Source: Adlercreutzia faecimuris
GTDB lineage: Bacteria; Actinomycetota; Coriobacteriia; Coriobacteriales; Eggerthellaceae
Direction: 5' to 3'
Assembly: GCF_022669055.1 (NCBI RefSeq)
Contig: NZ_JAJMLW010000002.1
Coordinates: forward strand, 62,001-126,000
DNA length: 64,000 nucleotides
Part shown: piece by piece, positions 17,702 to 26,063 of the stretch
Position numbering within the stretch: position 1 is the first letter of the stretch
Layout: each line of letters opens with the position of its first letter
Program-made: the position numbers and the translations under genes
Notes under the pieces: model-generated
Database searches by the model: none
What the model was told of the DNA's origin: nothing
The model's input: the letters and a program-made list of their open reading frames with translations, nothing else

Positions 17702-18616
17702 GAGATCCTCCTGCATCTCGGTGAGGTGGCGCCAGAAGCGCTGGGGCATGAGGCGCTGGCGCAGCTCGGGGTTGTAGCGCGACTCGACGGCCACAGCGCG
17801 GTAGAAGCGGCGCCAGGCCTGCTGCATGACGGCCTCCTCGGCCGTGCGGCCGGGCAGGGCGTCCTCGGCGAGGCCGTCGACGGGGGCGAGCACCCAGCTT
17901 CTGCCGTCGTAGACGCCGGCGAGGCGGTGGGCCTCGTCGTAGATGACGAAGGGCTGGTCGTTGAGGCGCCCGGCGAAGTGATCCATGACGAGCGGCACCG
18001 CGTTCGCCTTGGGGCTGCAGCGCGCGAGCCACAGGCCGTCCTCGAGCTGCTCGAAGCGGATGAACTGGAGCAGGTGCTCCCGCTCGACGAAGACCGAGCG
18101 CGCCAGGCGGTGGACGGCGCCGATGACGGGATGCGCGAGGTCGGATGCCATGGCGCCGCGCACCTTGGGGCAGTGGGCGCGGCCGGGTCGGCCCTGCGGG
18201 TTGGAGGCGCCGGGGCACGAGCGGCGGCGTCGGCAGCGCGCGCAGCCGCGGCTGGCGTTGAGGGCCATGCCGTGGCGGATGTAGCGGAAGACGGCCGCCG
18301 GCGCCCCGGGCTCGTCGGAGAGGGCCGCCCGCTCGGCGTAGGCGAGCGCCTTGGCGCCGCAGGCCGCGCGGAAGCCCGCCCGCACGCGCCCGGCCCTCTC
18401 CGGGTCGGCGTCGATGCGCGAGAGGTGCTGGCCGAGACGTGCCTGGAGGCCGCCCTCGGGCAGTACGTCGGCGGGATCTTCGTGGCGCTCGTAGGAGACG
18501 AACACGGCCGAGAAGAGGCCCTCGAGGGTCCCGTCGAACACGTAGGCCAGCTCGTCGTAGAGCTCCGCCGCCCCCGTGGCGGCCGTATCGGCGACGTCTT
18601 GCGCGCGCGGGCTCAT
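17681..18616 (-). CDS. Partner protein of the DNA-repair-like radical SAM enzyme (TIGR03915 type)
   Basis: This 311-residue protein starts MSPRAQDVADTA and continues YDELAYVFDGTLEGLFSAVFVSYERHEDP, the typical opening of the TIGR03915 family (probable DNA metabolism protein) always found next to a radical SAM gene. The C-terminal part has HPVIGAVHRLARSVFVEREHLLQFIRFEQLEDGLW, PLVMDHFAGRLNDQPFVIYDEAHRLAG, and YNPELRQRLMPQRFWRHLTEM. A Cys cluster (CARCRRRRSCPG) sits near residue 120. Its ATG overlaps the stop of the radical SAM gene (ATGA), so the two are coupled. Biochemical role unknown; DNA repair or modification is assumed from the family pairing. Confidence 0.85.
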   Translation of the reverse strand: MSPRAQDVADTAATGAAELYDELAYVFDGTLEGLFSAVFVSYERHEDPADVLPEGGLQARLGQHLSRIDADPERAGRVRAGFRAACGAKALAYAERAALSDEPGAPAAVFRYIRHGMALNASRGCARCRRRRSCPGASNPQGRPGRAHCPKVRGAMASDLAHPVIGAVHRLARSVFVEREHLLQFIRFEQLEDGLWLARCSPKANAVPLVMDHFAGRLNDQPFVIYDEAHRLAGVYDGRSWVLAPVDGLAEDALPGRTAEEAVMQQAWRRFYRAVAVESRYNPELRQRLMPQRFWRHLTEMQEDLPALATR

Positions 18617-20139
18617 GCGAAGATCATCTCCGGCGTGGCGTCGGCGGGGACGGCCCGCGCCCGCCGCGCCATCGCGCCCGCGCCGGCGCCCGACGTTCCG
18701 GAGGCGGCGCGGGTGGGGACGGGGCGCCGCTCCCTCGCCCGCGAAAGTCGCGCCCCGGCGGCGGGAGCGCCGGCGAGGGCCGCCTTGGGCCCCTCGCCGC
18801 GCACGGCGGCCTTCTCGGGGGTGTCCACGGCGTCGAAGAGGCTCAGCTGGCCGGGCGTCGCGCGGTCGGCGCGCCGGCCGTGGCGCCCGCCGTCGATGGG
18901 GGAGACGAGCTGGGCGCGGAGGGCCTCGCGCGTGAAGGCGACGCCCGAGCCGGCGTAGCGCCCGTCGCAGGTGACGAAGAAGCGCGCCCGCTTGTAGGCG
19001 ATGCCGAGCTTGCGCAGGGCATCCTCGCGCAGGGTGGCGTGGCGCCGGGCGCGCAGGATGAGCTTGGCCCCGCGCACGCCGATGCCCGGCACGCGCAGCA
19101 GCGTCTCGTAGGGAGCCGTGTTCACCTCCACGGGGAAGAGCTCCAGGTGGTTGAGGGCCCAGTTGGCCTTGGGGTCGACGAGCGGGTCGAGGAAGGGGGC
19201 GTCGGCGTCGATGACCTCGTCCACCTTGAAGCCGTAGAAGCGCAGGAGCCAGTCGGCCTGGTAGAGCCGGTGCTCGCGGTCGAGCTGCACCGCGTCGGTG
19301 GAGGGGAGGCGGGCGTCGTCGTTCACGGGCAGGTAGGCGCTGAAGAACACGCGCCTGAGGCCGAGCGACTGGTAGAGCGCGGCCGCCAGGTTGAGGATGT
19401 GGTGGTCGCTCTCCGGCGTGGCGCCGACGATCATCTGGGTGCTCTGGCCCGCCGGCGCGAAGGCGCGCGTCTTGCGCTTGGGGGCCGTCGGCGTGAGGTA
19501 GGTGGTGCGCTTGCGCATGAGGGCGCGGGTGTCGGCGTCCTCGGCCATGGAGGCCATGATCTGGCGCATGGGCGACAGGATGCTCGCGCGCGACTTGTCG
19601 GGGGCGAGCAGGCGCAGGCTGTCGGCCGAGGGCAGCTCGAGGTTCACCGACAGGCGGTCGGCCAGGTGCCCGAGGCGGTCGAGCAGCTCGGGCGAGGCGC
19701 CCGGCACCGCCTTGGCGTGGATGTAGCCGCGGAAGCGGTGCTCGTCGCGCAGGATCTCGAGGGTCTCGATCATGAGCTCGGTCGTGAAGTCGGCGTCGCG
19801 GATGACGCCGGAGCTGAGGAAGAGCCCCTCGATGTAGTTGCGCCGGTAGAACCCGATGGTGAGGTCGGCCAGCTCCCGCGGGCGGAACGCGGCGCGCGCC
19901 ACCTCCTCGTTGCTCGCGCGGTTCACGCAGTAGGCGCAGTCGTAGGCGCAGACGTTGGTGAGGAGCACCTTGAGCAGCGTGATGCAGCGCCCGTCGGCCG
20001 CGAAGCTGTGGCAGATGCCCGCCTGGGAGGCGCTGCCGAGCGAGCCGCGCCGGGGCCCGCGGCTGACGCCGGACGACGTGCAGGCCACGTCGTACTTCGC
20101 CGCGTCGGCGAGGATGTCCAGCTTCTCCGCCACGTCCAC
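18613..20139 (-). CDS. Radical SAM protein with helix-hairpin-helix, putative DNA repair/modification (TIGR03916 type)
   Basis: This protein of about 508 residues has the radical SAM motif CAYDCAYC (Cys64, Cys68, Cys71), with extra cysteines at 20, 43 and 52 upstream, and a helix-hairpin-helix (LLRVPGIGVRGAKLI) near residue 360 that normally binds DNA. The last 100 residues are low-complexity Ala/Arg. I chose the GTG at 20139 because AAGGGAG lies just before it; an in-frame ATG at 20160 is the alternative. The family is annotated as putative DNA modification/repair and pairs with the following gene. The promoter overlaps two LexA-like sites, which supports a DNA-damage role. Confidence 0.88.
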   Translation of the reverse strand: MDVAEKLDILADAAKYDVACTSSGVSRGPRRGSLGSASQAGICHSFAADGRCITLLKVLLTNVCAYDCAYCVNRASNEEVARAAFRPRELADLTIGFYRRNYIEGLFLSSGVIRDADFTTELMIETLEILRDEHRFRGYIHAKAVPGASPELLDRLGHLADRLSVNLELPSADSLRLLAPDKSRASILSPMRQIMASMAEDADTRALMRKRTTYLTPTAPKRKTRAFAPAGQSTQMIVGATPESDHHILNLAAALYQSLGLRRVFFSAYLPVNDDARLPSTDAVQLDREHRLYQADWLLRFYGFKVDEVIDADAPFLDPLVDPKANWALNHLELFPVEVNTAPYETLLRVPGIGVRGAKLILRARRHATLREDALRKLGIAYKRARFFVTCDGRYAGSGVAFTREALRAQLVSPIDGGRHGRRADRATPGQLSLFDAVDTPEKAAVRGEGPKAALAGAPAAGARLSRARERRPVPTRAASGTSGAGAGAMARRARAVPADATPEMIFA

Positions 20140-20169
20140 GGAAACTCCCTTCACGCACATCTGTACTAA

Positions 20170-20206
20170 CGAATATCTGTTTGCTATAATAGGGAACAGA
20201 TATTCG
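20170..20206. promoter_or_regulatory. Inverted repeat with two LexA-like (SOS) boxes
   Basis: Perfect 12-bp arms at 20170-20181 and 20195-20206. Each arm with its flank resembles the CGAAC-N4-GTTYC SOS box: CGAATATCTGTTTG at 20170-20183, and on the other strand CGAATATCTGTTCC at 20193-20206. The boxes cover the spacer and flank the -10 of the promoter. Confidence 0.6.
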
Positions 20207-20214
20207 CCCGTCAA
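20186..20214 (-). promoter_or_regulatory. Promoter of the radical SAM operon
   Basis: On the minus strand TTGACG (20209-20214), 17-bp spacer, TATTAT (20186-20191). One of the best promoter matches in the window. Confidence 0.7.
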
Positions 20215-20244
20215 GGAAAAAAGAGGGAAGGGAGAGGAAAGGGA

Positions 20245-20272
20245 GAAGGCCGGGCGCGGAGCCTCGGCCTTC
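20245..20272 (-). terminator. Terminator of tRNA-Thr
   Basis: An 8-bp stem (GAAGGCCG / CGGCCTTC) with a 12-base loop, followed on the minus strand by a long pyrimidine tract ending in six T. Confidence 0.6.
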
Positions 20273-20281
20273 GGGAAGTCG

Positions 20282-20356
20282 TGGAGCCGGTGACAGGAAT
20301 CGAACCCGCAACCCACTGATTACAAATCAGTTGCTCTACCGTTGAGCCACACCGGC
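20282..20356 (-). tRNA. tRNA-Thr (anticodon TGT)
   Basis: A full cloverleaf on the minus strand: acceptor GCCGGTG paired with CACCGGC, D arm GGCTCAACGGTAGAGC, anticodon stem CTGAT/ATCAG around TGT (20322-20324), T arm with GGTTCGATTCC, discriminator T, and encoded CCA. It reads codon ACA. Without CCA it spans 20285-20356. Confidence 0.97.
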
Positions 20357-20429
20357 GGGCGGGCGGCACGGCGCCGCCGCATCCGGGTATTGTACGCCAA
20401 CGCCGCCGGATAGGGAAGCGCGCCGCGGG

Positions 20430-21605
20430 CTAGCGCTCCCCGGCCAGGGCGTCGGCGTCCAGAGCGCGGGCGAGGGCGGTGGCCGACTCGCTCGCGCCCT
20501 CATCGCCCTCTGCGATCGGCGATCCGCAGGCCGCCGCCTCGCCGAGGGACACCGCGCCTCGCACCCCGCCGCGGGGTGCCGTACCTCGAGCTTCGCCGCC
20601 GGCTGCCCCGCCGTCCGCCGAGCCCGCCGCGTCGGCCCCCGCGCCATCGCGCGCGCCCTGGGGGCGCCCGCGCGCGGCGGCGAGGGCGCCGGGCAGCCAC
20701 TCGCTCACCAGCACGGCGGCGAAGATGAGCGCGAAGCCGGCCACCATGGGGCCCGTGAGCGCCTCGCCGAGCAGCAGCACCGAGAACAGCACCCCGAAGA
20801 CCGACTCGAGGCTGAGCAGCAGCGCGCCCGTCGACGGGCTCACCCGCGCGAGCCCCAGGTTCTGCAGCAGGAGGGCCAGGCAGGTGGCGAGGAGGACGAG
20901 GTAGGCCAGGTTGCCGAGGACGGCCGGGTCGGCCAGCACCTCCATCGTGGGCGTCGGCTCGCAGAGCGCGCCGAGGGCCACGCCCAGAAGGCCGCACACG
21001 ACGAACTGGAGCGCCGTGAGCACGGGCATGTCGCGGCCGCCGGCCAGGCGGGAGGTGGCCGTCACGTGGAAGCCCAGGAACACGGCGGACGCGAGGGTCA
21101 GCGCCTCCCCGGCGCCGAAGGCGAGCCCGCCTTCGCCCCCGGGCAGCGACACGAGCGCGATGCCCGCCAGGCACAGCAGGCCGGCGCCCACGTTGAACGC
21201 CGTGGGCCGCCGGCGCATCACGAGCCACGCCTGGAAGGGCACGAGCACGCAGTAGGTGCCCGTGAGGAACGCGCTTCGGGCGGCCGTGGTGGCCGTCAGC
21301 GCGCCGGTGTTCAGCAGGTAGGCGGCGCCGATGAGGACGCCGAGGACCAGGCTCGCGCGCAGGTGGTCGCCGAGCCGCCCCTCGCGGGCCAGGCGCGCCA
21401 GGCGCGGGGCGAACAGGACGCAGAAGAGGGCGCCCGCGGACAGGAAGCGGATGCCCACGAGCCACAGCGGCGGGAACCCGCCCACCGTGTCCTTGATGAC
21501 CACGGTGGCCAGGCCCCAGATGGCGGCGGCGAGCACGAGCAGGAGCCCGAAGGCCCGGGCGGTGCGCGGGGAGGGGGAGTCGGTATGCGAGGTGAGGTCA
21601 GCCAT
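20430..21605 (-). CDS. EamA/DMT-family transporter
   Basis: This 391-residue membrane protein has about ten hydrophobic helices in two EamA repeats: first AAAIWGLATVVIKDTVGGFPPLWLVGIRFL, second ALTLASAVFLGFHVTATSRL through LLLSLESVFGVLFSVLLLGEALT. Such proteins export amino acids or other metabolites. After residue 305 a soluble Ala/Gly-rich tail of about 85 residues follows, which is not family-like. I start at MADLTSH (21605), though no good ribosome binding site precedes it. It stands alone, downstream of nothing on the same strand. Confidence 0.82.
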   Translation of the reverse strand: MADLTSHTDSPSPRTARAFGLLLVLAAAIWGLATVVIKDTVGGFPPLWLVGIRFLSAGALFCVLFAPRLARLAREGRLGDHLRASLVLGVLIGAAYLLNTGALTATTAARSAFLTGTYCVLVPFQAWLVMRRRPTAFNVGAGLLCLAGIALVSLPGGEGGLAFGAGEALTLASAVFLGFHVTATSRLAGGRDMPVLTALQFVVCGLLGVALGALCEPTPTMEVLADPAVLGNLAYLVLLATCLALLLQNLGLARVSPSTGALLLSLESVFGVLFSVLLLGEALTGPMVAGFALIFAAVLVSEWLPGALAAARGRPQGARDGAGADAAGSADGGAAGGEARGTAPRGGVRGAVSLGEAAACGSPIAEGDEGASESATALARALDADALAGER

Positions 21606-21949
21606 AGGGCGCAGGGTAAGGGGAGCGCTCGCCGAAGGCAACCCCCGGCCGGCCGCGCGGCGCCGATTCCACAGGCTGCGCACCTCGGCGGCCCGGGAGC
21701 GCCCTCTCGCGGCCGCGCCCGTCGTCCGTTTGTGGAGCCGATGTGCAGAACATTTGGCGAAACGGCCGCGGTTCGCCCCTGCGGCATACAAAAACGTCAC
21801 TTTGGGCGAAAGGGGGCCAACGGCCCCGCTGAAGTGGCTATACTGTCAAAAGTTTGTGCGTGCGCGGCCCGTCCGCGCGAAACCGCCCGCCGCCGGCCCC
21901 GGGCCGGCGCGCCGCGAGGGATCGCGGCGGCCCTGAAGGAGCAAGAGCC
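21606..21949. other. Divergent intergenic region of EamA gene and glycosyltransferase
   Basis: Contains TATACT at 21839-21844, a plausible -10 for the glycosyltransferase about 105 bases upstream of its start, and a small hairpin GGGGCC-AAC-GGCCCC at 21813-21827. Otherwise no gene seen. Confidence 0.4.
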
Positions 21950-23263
21950 GTGCTTGATTCGCTGATGTCGCAGGTCTCGTTCGTCGAGGTGTTCAACTTC
22001 TGCGTCTTCATCACCTTCACGATCTGCTACACCTACCAGCTGTTCTATGTGCTGGTGGTGCTCACCCGCAAGGCGCCGCGCCACGTCGCCCAGCGCAACC
22101 ACCGCTACGCCGTCATGGTGGCCGCCCGCAACGAGAGCGCGGTCATCGCCGACCTCATCCACTCCATCAAGGTGCAGAACTACCCGGCCGAGCTCATCGA
22201 CGTGTTCGTCATCGCCGACAACTGCACCGACGACACCGCCGAGGTGGCACGCGACGCCGGCGCCATCGTCTTCCCGCGCTCCAACGACAAGCTGGTGGGG
22301 AAGGGCTACGCGCTCGACTACGGCTTCAAGGCCATCCGCGAGCAGTACGGCGAGCGCGGCTACGAGGCCTACTTCGTCTTCGACGCCGACAACGTGCTCG
22401 ACGTCAACTACTTCCGCGAGATGAACGCCACCTTCGACTCCGGCGCCAAGGCCTCCACGTCCTACCGCAACTCCAAGAACTACGGCTCCAACTGGATCTC
22501 GGCCGGCTACGCGGTGTGGTTCCTGCGCGAGGCGAAGTTCCTCAACCAGGCGCGCCTCACCCTCAACACCTCCTGCGCCGTGTCGGGCACCGGCTTCTTC
22601 ATCGCCGCCGACATCCTCGAGGAGGCGGGCGGCTGGAAGTGGCACCTGCTGACCGAGGACATCGAGTTCTCGGCGTCCTCCATCGCCGCGGGCACGCGCA
22701 TCGCCTACTGCCCCACGGCCATCCTCTACGACGAGCAGCCCATCACCTTCCGCGACTCGTGGAACCAGCGCTTCCGCTGGGCCAAGGGCTTCTACCAGGT
22801 CTTCGCCCACTATGCCGGCAGCCTCGTGCGCGGCATCGCGAAGAACCCGCGCGGCTACCGCTTCGCCTGCTACGACATGCTCATGACCATCGCGCCGGGC
22901 ATGCTGCTGTCGATCATCGCCATCCTGTTCAACAGCATCATCATCGTGCTGGCGCTCTCGGGCGTCATGTCGGTGGGCCAGACGGTGGCCAGCTCGCTGT
23001 CGTCTATCTTCTTCTGCCTGTTCAACTACCTCATGTTCATGTTCGTCTTCGGCGTGCTCACCACCTTCGTCGAGTGGGACTCCATCCACTCGACCACGGC
23101 GAAGAAGATCCGCTACATGTTCACCTTCCCGCTGTTCATGCTCACCTACATCCCCATCGCGCTCATCGCTCTGGTGAAGAAGGCCAGCTGGAAGCCCATC
23201 CGCCACTCCATCTCGGTGGACGTGAGCGAGTTCTCCGACGCCGCCGACCGCGAGCGCGCCTAG
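21950..23263 (+). CDS. Membrane family 2 glycosyltransferase
   Basis: This 437-residue processive-type GT2 has an N-terminal helix (residues 12-38), the donor site VMVAARNES, IADNCTDD, the metal-binding FVFDADN (Asp145, Asp147), the catalytic LTEDIEF, and QRFRWAKG (QxxRW). Three or four more helices follow between 300 and 415. That layout is shared with hyaluronan, cellulose and poly-GlcNAc synthases, so it likely polymerises or transfers sugars to the cell surface from the cytoplasmic side. The polymer is not identifiable. Start is a GTG with AAGGAG 8 bases upstream. It is monocistronic, ending at a strong terminator. Confidence 0.88.
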   Translation: MLDSLMSQVSFVEVFNFCVFITFTICYTYQLFYVLVVLTRKAPRHVAQRNHRYAVMVAARNESAVIADLIHSIKVQNYPAELIDVFVIADNCTDDTAEVARDAGAIVFPRSNDKLVGKGYALDYGFKAIREQYGERGYEAYFVFDADNVLDVNYFREMNATFDSGAKASTSYRNSKNYGSNWISAGYAVWFLREAKFLNQARLTLNTSCAVSGTGFFIAADILEEAGGWKWHLLTEDIEFSASSIAAGTRIAYCPTAILYDEQPITFRDSWNQRFRWAKGFYQVFAHYAGSLVRGIAKNPRGYRFACYDMLMTIAPGMLLSIIAILFNSIIIVLALSGVMSVGQTVASSLSSIFFCLFNYLMFMFVFGVLTTFVEWDSIHSTTAKKIRYMFTFPLFMLTYIPIALIALVKKASWKPIRHSISVDVSEFSDAADRERA

Positions 23264-23333
23264 GCGCAGGGCCGGCGCCGCCCGCCCGAGCGCGCCGGAT
23301 GCCGCCCGCCCTGGTGGCGGGGAAGCTGATGAG

Positions 23334-23364
23334 GGGGCCGTCCCGTGAGGGGCGGCCCCTTTTT
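23334..23364 (+). terminator. Rho-independent terminator of the glycosyltransferase gene
   Basis: An 11-bp GC stem (23334-23344 with 23349-23359, one G-T pair), GTGA loop, then five T. Confidence 0.9.
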
Positions 23365-23425
23365 CGCGTCCGTCGCCGACCGCGAGCGCGTCCGGCCTCG
23401 GAACCGGCTCCGGGCGGCCCGGGGG

Positions 23426-24262
23426 TCAGGCCCGGGCGAACGTGAGGGCGTAGACGGGGCCCGCGCCCGCGGCGGCCAGCGCCTCGGCGGCGGCGCAGAG
23501 GGTCGCCCCGGTGGTGGCCACGTCGTCGACCACGATGACGGCACCGGGGGCCGTGGCGCCGGGCAGGGCGGCGAGGGATCCCGCCATGTTGGCAGCGCGC
23601 CCGGCCCGCGAGAGGCGGCGCTGGTCGGCCGCGCGCGGGCGGCGCAGCAGGGGCGCGCAGGCAAGCCCGAGCAGCCCCGCCACGGCGCAGGCGAGCTCCT
23701 CGCCGTGGTCGAACCCGCGCCGGCGCCGGGCGGCCCCCGAGGCGGGGACGAAGGTGACCAGGGTCTCTGGCGCCACCCAGGCCGGCGGCGCGCAGGCGGC
23801 CATGCGCGCCGCCATCACCGAGGCCAGGCGCCGCTCCCCGCGGTCCTTGTAGGTGACCACGACCGCCCGGGCCGCCTCGTCCAGGATGACCGCGGCCGCC
23901 CCCTCGGCGTAGGGCAGCGCCTCCCTGCCCGAGGCCGCCAGCATGACGGGGTTGCACTCGCTGCACTGGACGCGTCCCCAGGGCGCCCCGCATCGCGGGC
24001 AGGCGTCCCACCGGTCGATGACGGCGAGCGCGTCCGCGCAGCGATCGCACAGCACCGCGCCCGGCTCGTCGCAGACGGCGCAGCGCGTGGGCCACGCCGT
24101 CTCGACGACGGCCTCCCGCAGGAGGCGCGCCGCGCGCCGCCCCCGGCCGGCCGGCTCGGGCTGGGGGCGGGGCACGGGCGTGGGCGCGGCGGGCCGCCCG
24201 CGGCGTGTCGGAGGCGCCGCGGGCGGACGGGAGGGCGGGTATGCGAGGGCGGATCGGCTCAT
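23426..24262 (-). CDS. comF: ComF family phosphoribosyltransferase-like protein
   Basis: This 278-residue protein has an N-terminal zinc finger with four CxxC-type pairs (CAVC, CDRC, CPRC, CSEC between residues 65 and 110) and a C-terminal PRTase motif VIVVDDVATTGATL. ComF acts in DNA uptake and recombination in competent bacteria. The window also encodes DprA and a YifB/ComM-like helicase, so parts of a transformation set are present. The first 55 residues are an Ala/Pro/Arg-rich extension; the ATG at 24262 is a guess with a weak ribosome site. Confidence 0.85.
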   Translation of the reverse strand: MSRSALAYPPSRPPAAPPTRRGRPAAPTPVPRPQPEPAGRGRRAARLLREAVVETAWPTRCAVCDEPGAVLCDRCADALAVIDRWDACPRCGAPWGRVQCSECNPVMLAASGREALPYAEGAAAVILDEAARAVVVTYKDRGERRLASVMAARMAACAPPAWVAPETLVTFVPASGAARRRRGFDHGEELACAVAGLLGLACAPLLRRPRAADQRRLSRAGRAANMAGSLAALPGATAPGAVIVVDDVATTGATLCAAAEALAAAGAGPVYALTFARA

Positions 24263-24689
24263 GGCCCCATCATCGCGCCCCCGGCGTCTCGCGGGCGCCT
24301 CACGGGCGTCGCGGCTGCGGCCGCCCCGCGGGATCCGCCCGCCACCCCCGCTCCATCGACGCCCCGCTCCGGCGTCCCGCCGGCGCCGCCCCGCGCCGCC
24401 TCGGATCCCCTGCGTCCCCGCCCCCGCCATGCGCGGGCCCCGCCGCGTCCGAGCCCCATCCCGCCGCAGGCGCCCCTCGGCCCTACCTCATCCCCATCCC
24501 TGCCATGGGCGGGCCCTCCGCTCCCGCCATGGGCGGCCTCCCGCTCCGCCGCGGGCCCCGCCCGGACCCCAGCGCCACGCCGCCTTCGCCTCCCACCGCA
24601 TCGCGGCCCCCGCCACACCTCCGCCCGCCGCGGGCCCCCGCACGGCCCGACCTGGCATGACGCCTCCGCGCGGGGCGCGCTTCTGCTAC
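24263..24689. other. Low-complexity GC-rich intergenic stretch
   Basis: C-rich on the plus strand with short repeats such as gccatgggcgg (twice near 24502 and 24530). Long open frames exist on both strands only because of composition. I see no gene. Confidence 0.5.
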
Positions 24690-24970
24690 ACTGTACGGTG
24701 CTTCCTTCGGGTCTGTAGTTGCGGGGGGCGCGTGCGCCTCCTCAGTCCATGGCAGATGCGGTCGAAAGGATCCACGTAAGCGGGCCCGTCCCGTGAGCAC
24801 GGCGTATCCTAGAGGTAAGCCGCACCGCCCGTCTTACCTTATCCGCGGCACGAGGCCGCGGCGGGCGAGAGGGTCGCTAGCGCAAGCGAAGGCCCCGGTG
24901 CGCGAGTGTGGGGTCGAAGACTAGGTCAGCCGGAGGAAGCGCTCTCGAAGTCTCGAAGACGGAGGTCAAG
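24690..24970 (+). ncRNA. Structured 5' leader of the amino-acid-binding lipoprotein, unassigned
   Basis: About 280 bases with several short stems: CCGTG-AG-CACGG near 24795, GGTAAG/CTTACC near 24814-24838, CCGCGGC/GCCGCGG near 24843-24862, and TCGCT/AGCGA near 24873-24888. The sequence has lower GC and mixed composition unlike coding DNA. It may be a riboswitch or other cis-regulatory RNA. I could not match it to a known class. Confidence 0.35.
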
Positions 24971-25891
24971 TTGGGAAAGCGTACCCGTGCGCTCGTCGCC
25001 CTGGCGACCGCCATGACGTGCCTCGCGCTCGTCCTGGGCGGCTGCGCCAGCTCGAGCTACCAGCCCGCGCTCAAGGATCCCACGGTGGCGCCGCCGACCA
25101 TCGGCCAGGCGGGCACCCTGCGGGTGGGCGTCGACACCACCAACCCGCCCTTGGCGGGCATGGGCTCGGACAAGATCATCGGCATCGACGTGGACATCGC
25201 GGCCGCCCTGGCCGACCAGATGGGGTTGAAGCTGTCCATCGTGGACGTCGGATCCGACCCGGAGGGCGCGCTCGCCGAGGGGAAGGTCGACGTCGTCATG
25301 GGCATCGACCAGTCCGAGGGCGGCGACTTCTGGATGTCGGACGCCTACTTGCCCACGGGCGTGGCCGCCTTCGCCACCTCGCCCGACGCGCCGGTTCCCG
25401 CGGCATCCGCCTCGCCCAAGTTCGCCGCGCAGATATCCTCCAAGAGCGCCTGGGCCGTGACCAACGAGTTCGGCGAGTCGGCGCTCACCTCCACCACCAA
25501 CCTCACCGACGCCTTCGCCGACCTGTCCTCCGGGACGGACGACTACGTGGCCGCCGACGCCATCATCGGCTCCTACGCGGCCCACGGCCAGGGCGTCGAT
25601 GTGTCCATCGTCGCCATGCTCCTGACGCCGAGCGGCTACTGCATCGGCGTGTCCAAGGACAACGCCGATCTGCAGGCCTCCGTCGCCCAGGGGGTGTCCG
25701 ACCTCACGAACGGCGGCGTCATCGACGTGATCGAGCGCAAGTGGCTCGGCACCGCGCTCGACCTGTCCGCCGTGCCCCAGACGGCCGGCGCCTCGGCCGC
25801 CACCCAGGAGGAGGACGACGGCGATGACGACGGAGACCTGCCCTCGACCGTCGGTGGCAACGCCGTGGGGGCGAGCCCCTCGCGCAGCTAG
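24971..25891 (+). CDS. Amino-acid ABC transporter substrate-binding lipoprotein
   Basis: This protein of about 306 residues has a lipoprotein signal: basic KRTR, a hydrophobic core, and LVLGGC with the lipidated Cys25. The mature part is a family 3 periplasmic-type binding domain: TLRVGVDTTNPPLAGMGSDKIIGIDVDIAAALADQMGLKL, then AWAVTNEFGES and YCIGVSKDN. It would capture a polar amino acid outside the membrane for an ABC permease. An Asp/Glu-rich tail follows. I chose the TTG at 24971 because GGAGG precedes it and it gives a normal signal peptide; a GTG at 24908 is in frame but lies in the leader. No permease is adjacent. Confidence 0.87.
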   Translation: MGKRTRALVALATAMTCLALVLGGCASSSYQPALKDPTVAPPTIGQAGTLRVGVDTTNPPLAGMGSDKIIGIDVDIAAALADQMGLKLSIVDVGSDPEGALAEGKVDVVMGIDQSEGGDFWMSDAYLPTGVAAFATSPDAPVPAASASPKFAAQISSKSAWAVTNEFGESALTSTTNLTDAFADLSSGTDDYVAADAIIGSYAAHGQGVDVSIVAMLLTPSGYCIGVSKDNADLQASVAQGVSDLTNGGVIDVIERKWLGTALDLSAVPQTAGASAATQEEDDGDDDGDLPSTVGGNAVGASPSRS

Positions 25892-25922
25892 CAGGCGCGA
25901 GAACGCAGGGAACGCAAAGAGA

Positions 25923-25960
25923 GAGGGGGCGGCTCCGCCGGGAGCCGCCCCCTCTTCTTC
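25923..25960 (+). terminator. Rho-independent terminator of the binding-protein gene
   Basis: A perfect 14-bp stem (25923-25936 with 25941-25954), GCCG loop, then ttcttc. Confidence 0.9.
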
Positions 25961-25973
25961 TATCCGGGCGGCC

Positions 25974-26015
25974 CCGCAGCCACCCTCCTCGCGACCGCAG
26001 CCACCCTCCTCGCGA
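25974..26015. repeat. Exact 21-bp tandem duplication between two terminators
   Basis: Two identical 21-bp copies, 25974-25994 and 25995-26015, in the gap between converging transcripts. Confidence 0.85.
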
Positions 26016-26051
26016 AAAAAGGGGGGAGCGGCCCGCAAGCCGCCCCCCCCC
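26015..26051 (-). terminator. Rho-independent terminator of the suf operon
   Basis: On the minus strand a GC stem (26021-26032 with 26039-26051, one bulge) is followed by six T, just after the SufB-like stop at 26064. Confidence 0.88.
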
Positions 26052-26063
26052 TTCGCGAGCGCC

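Noticed and set aside
19955-20293. Plus-strand frame reading through the radical SAM promoter and tRNA
   Set aside because: Antisense to the radical SAM gene and crossing a tRNA; no ribosome site.
21730-21800. Third copy of the palindromic element seen at 1557
   Set aside because: Only short words (gttctgcac, gtttcgcc) are shared and in a different order.
24263-24660. Proline-rich plus-strand protein upstream of the binding-protein gene
   Set aside because: Composition only: no ribosome site, no domain, reading the C-rich strand.
24908-24970. SRP RNA-like apical motif (aggtcagccggaggaagc) in the lipoprotein leader
   Set aside because: The closing pairs and conserved asymmetric loop of bacterial SRP RNA do not form; only a short similarity.
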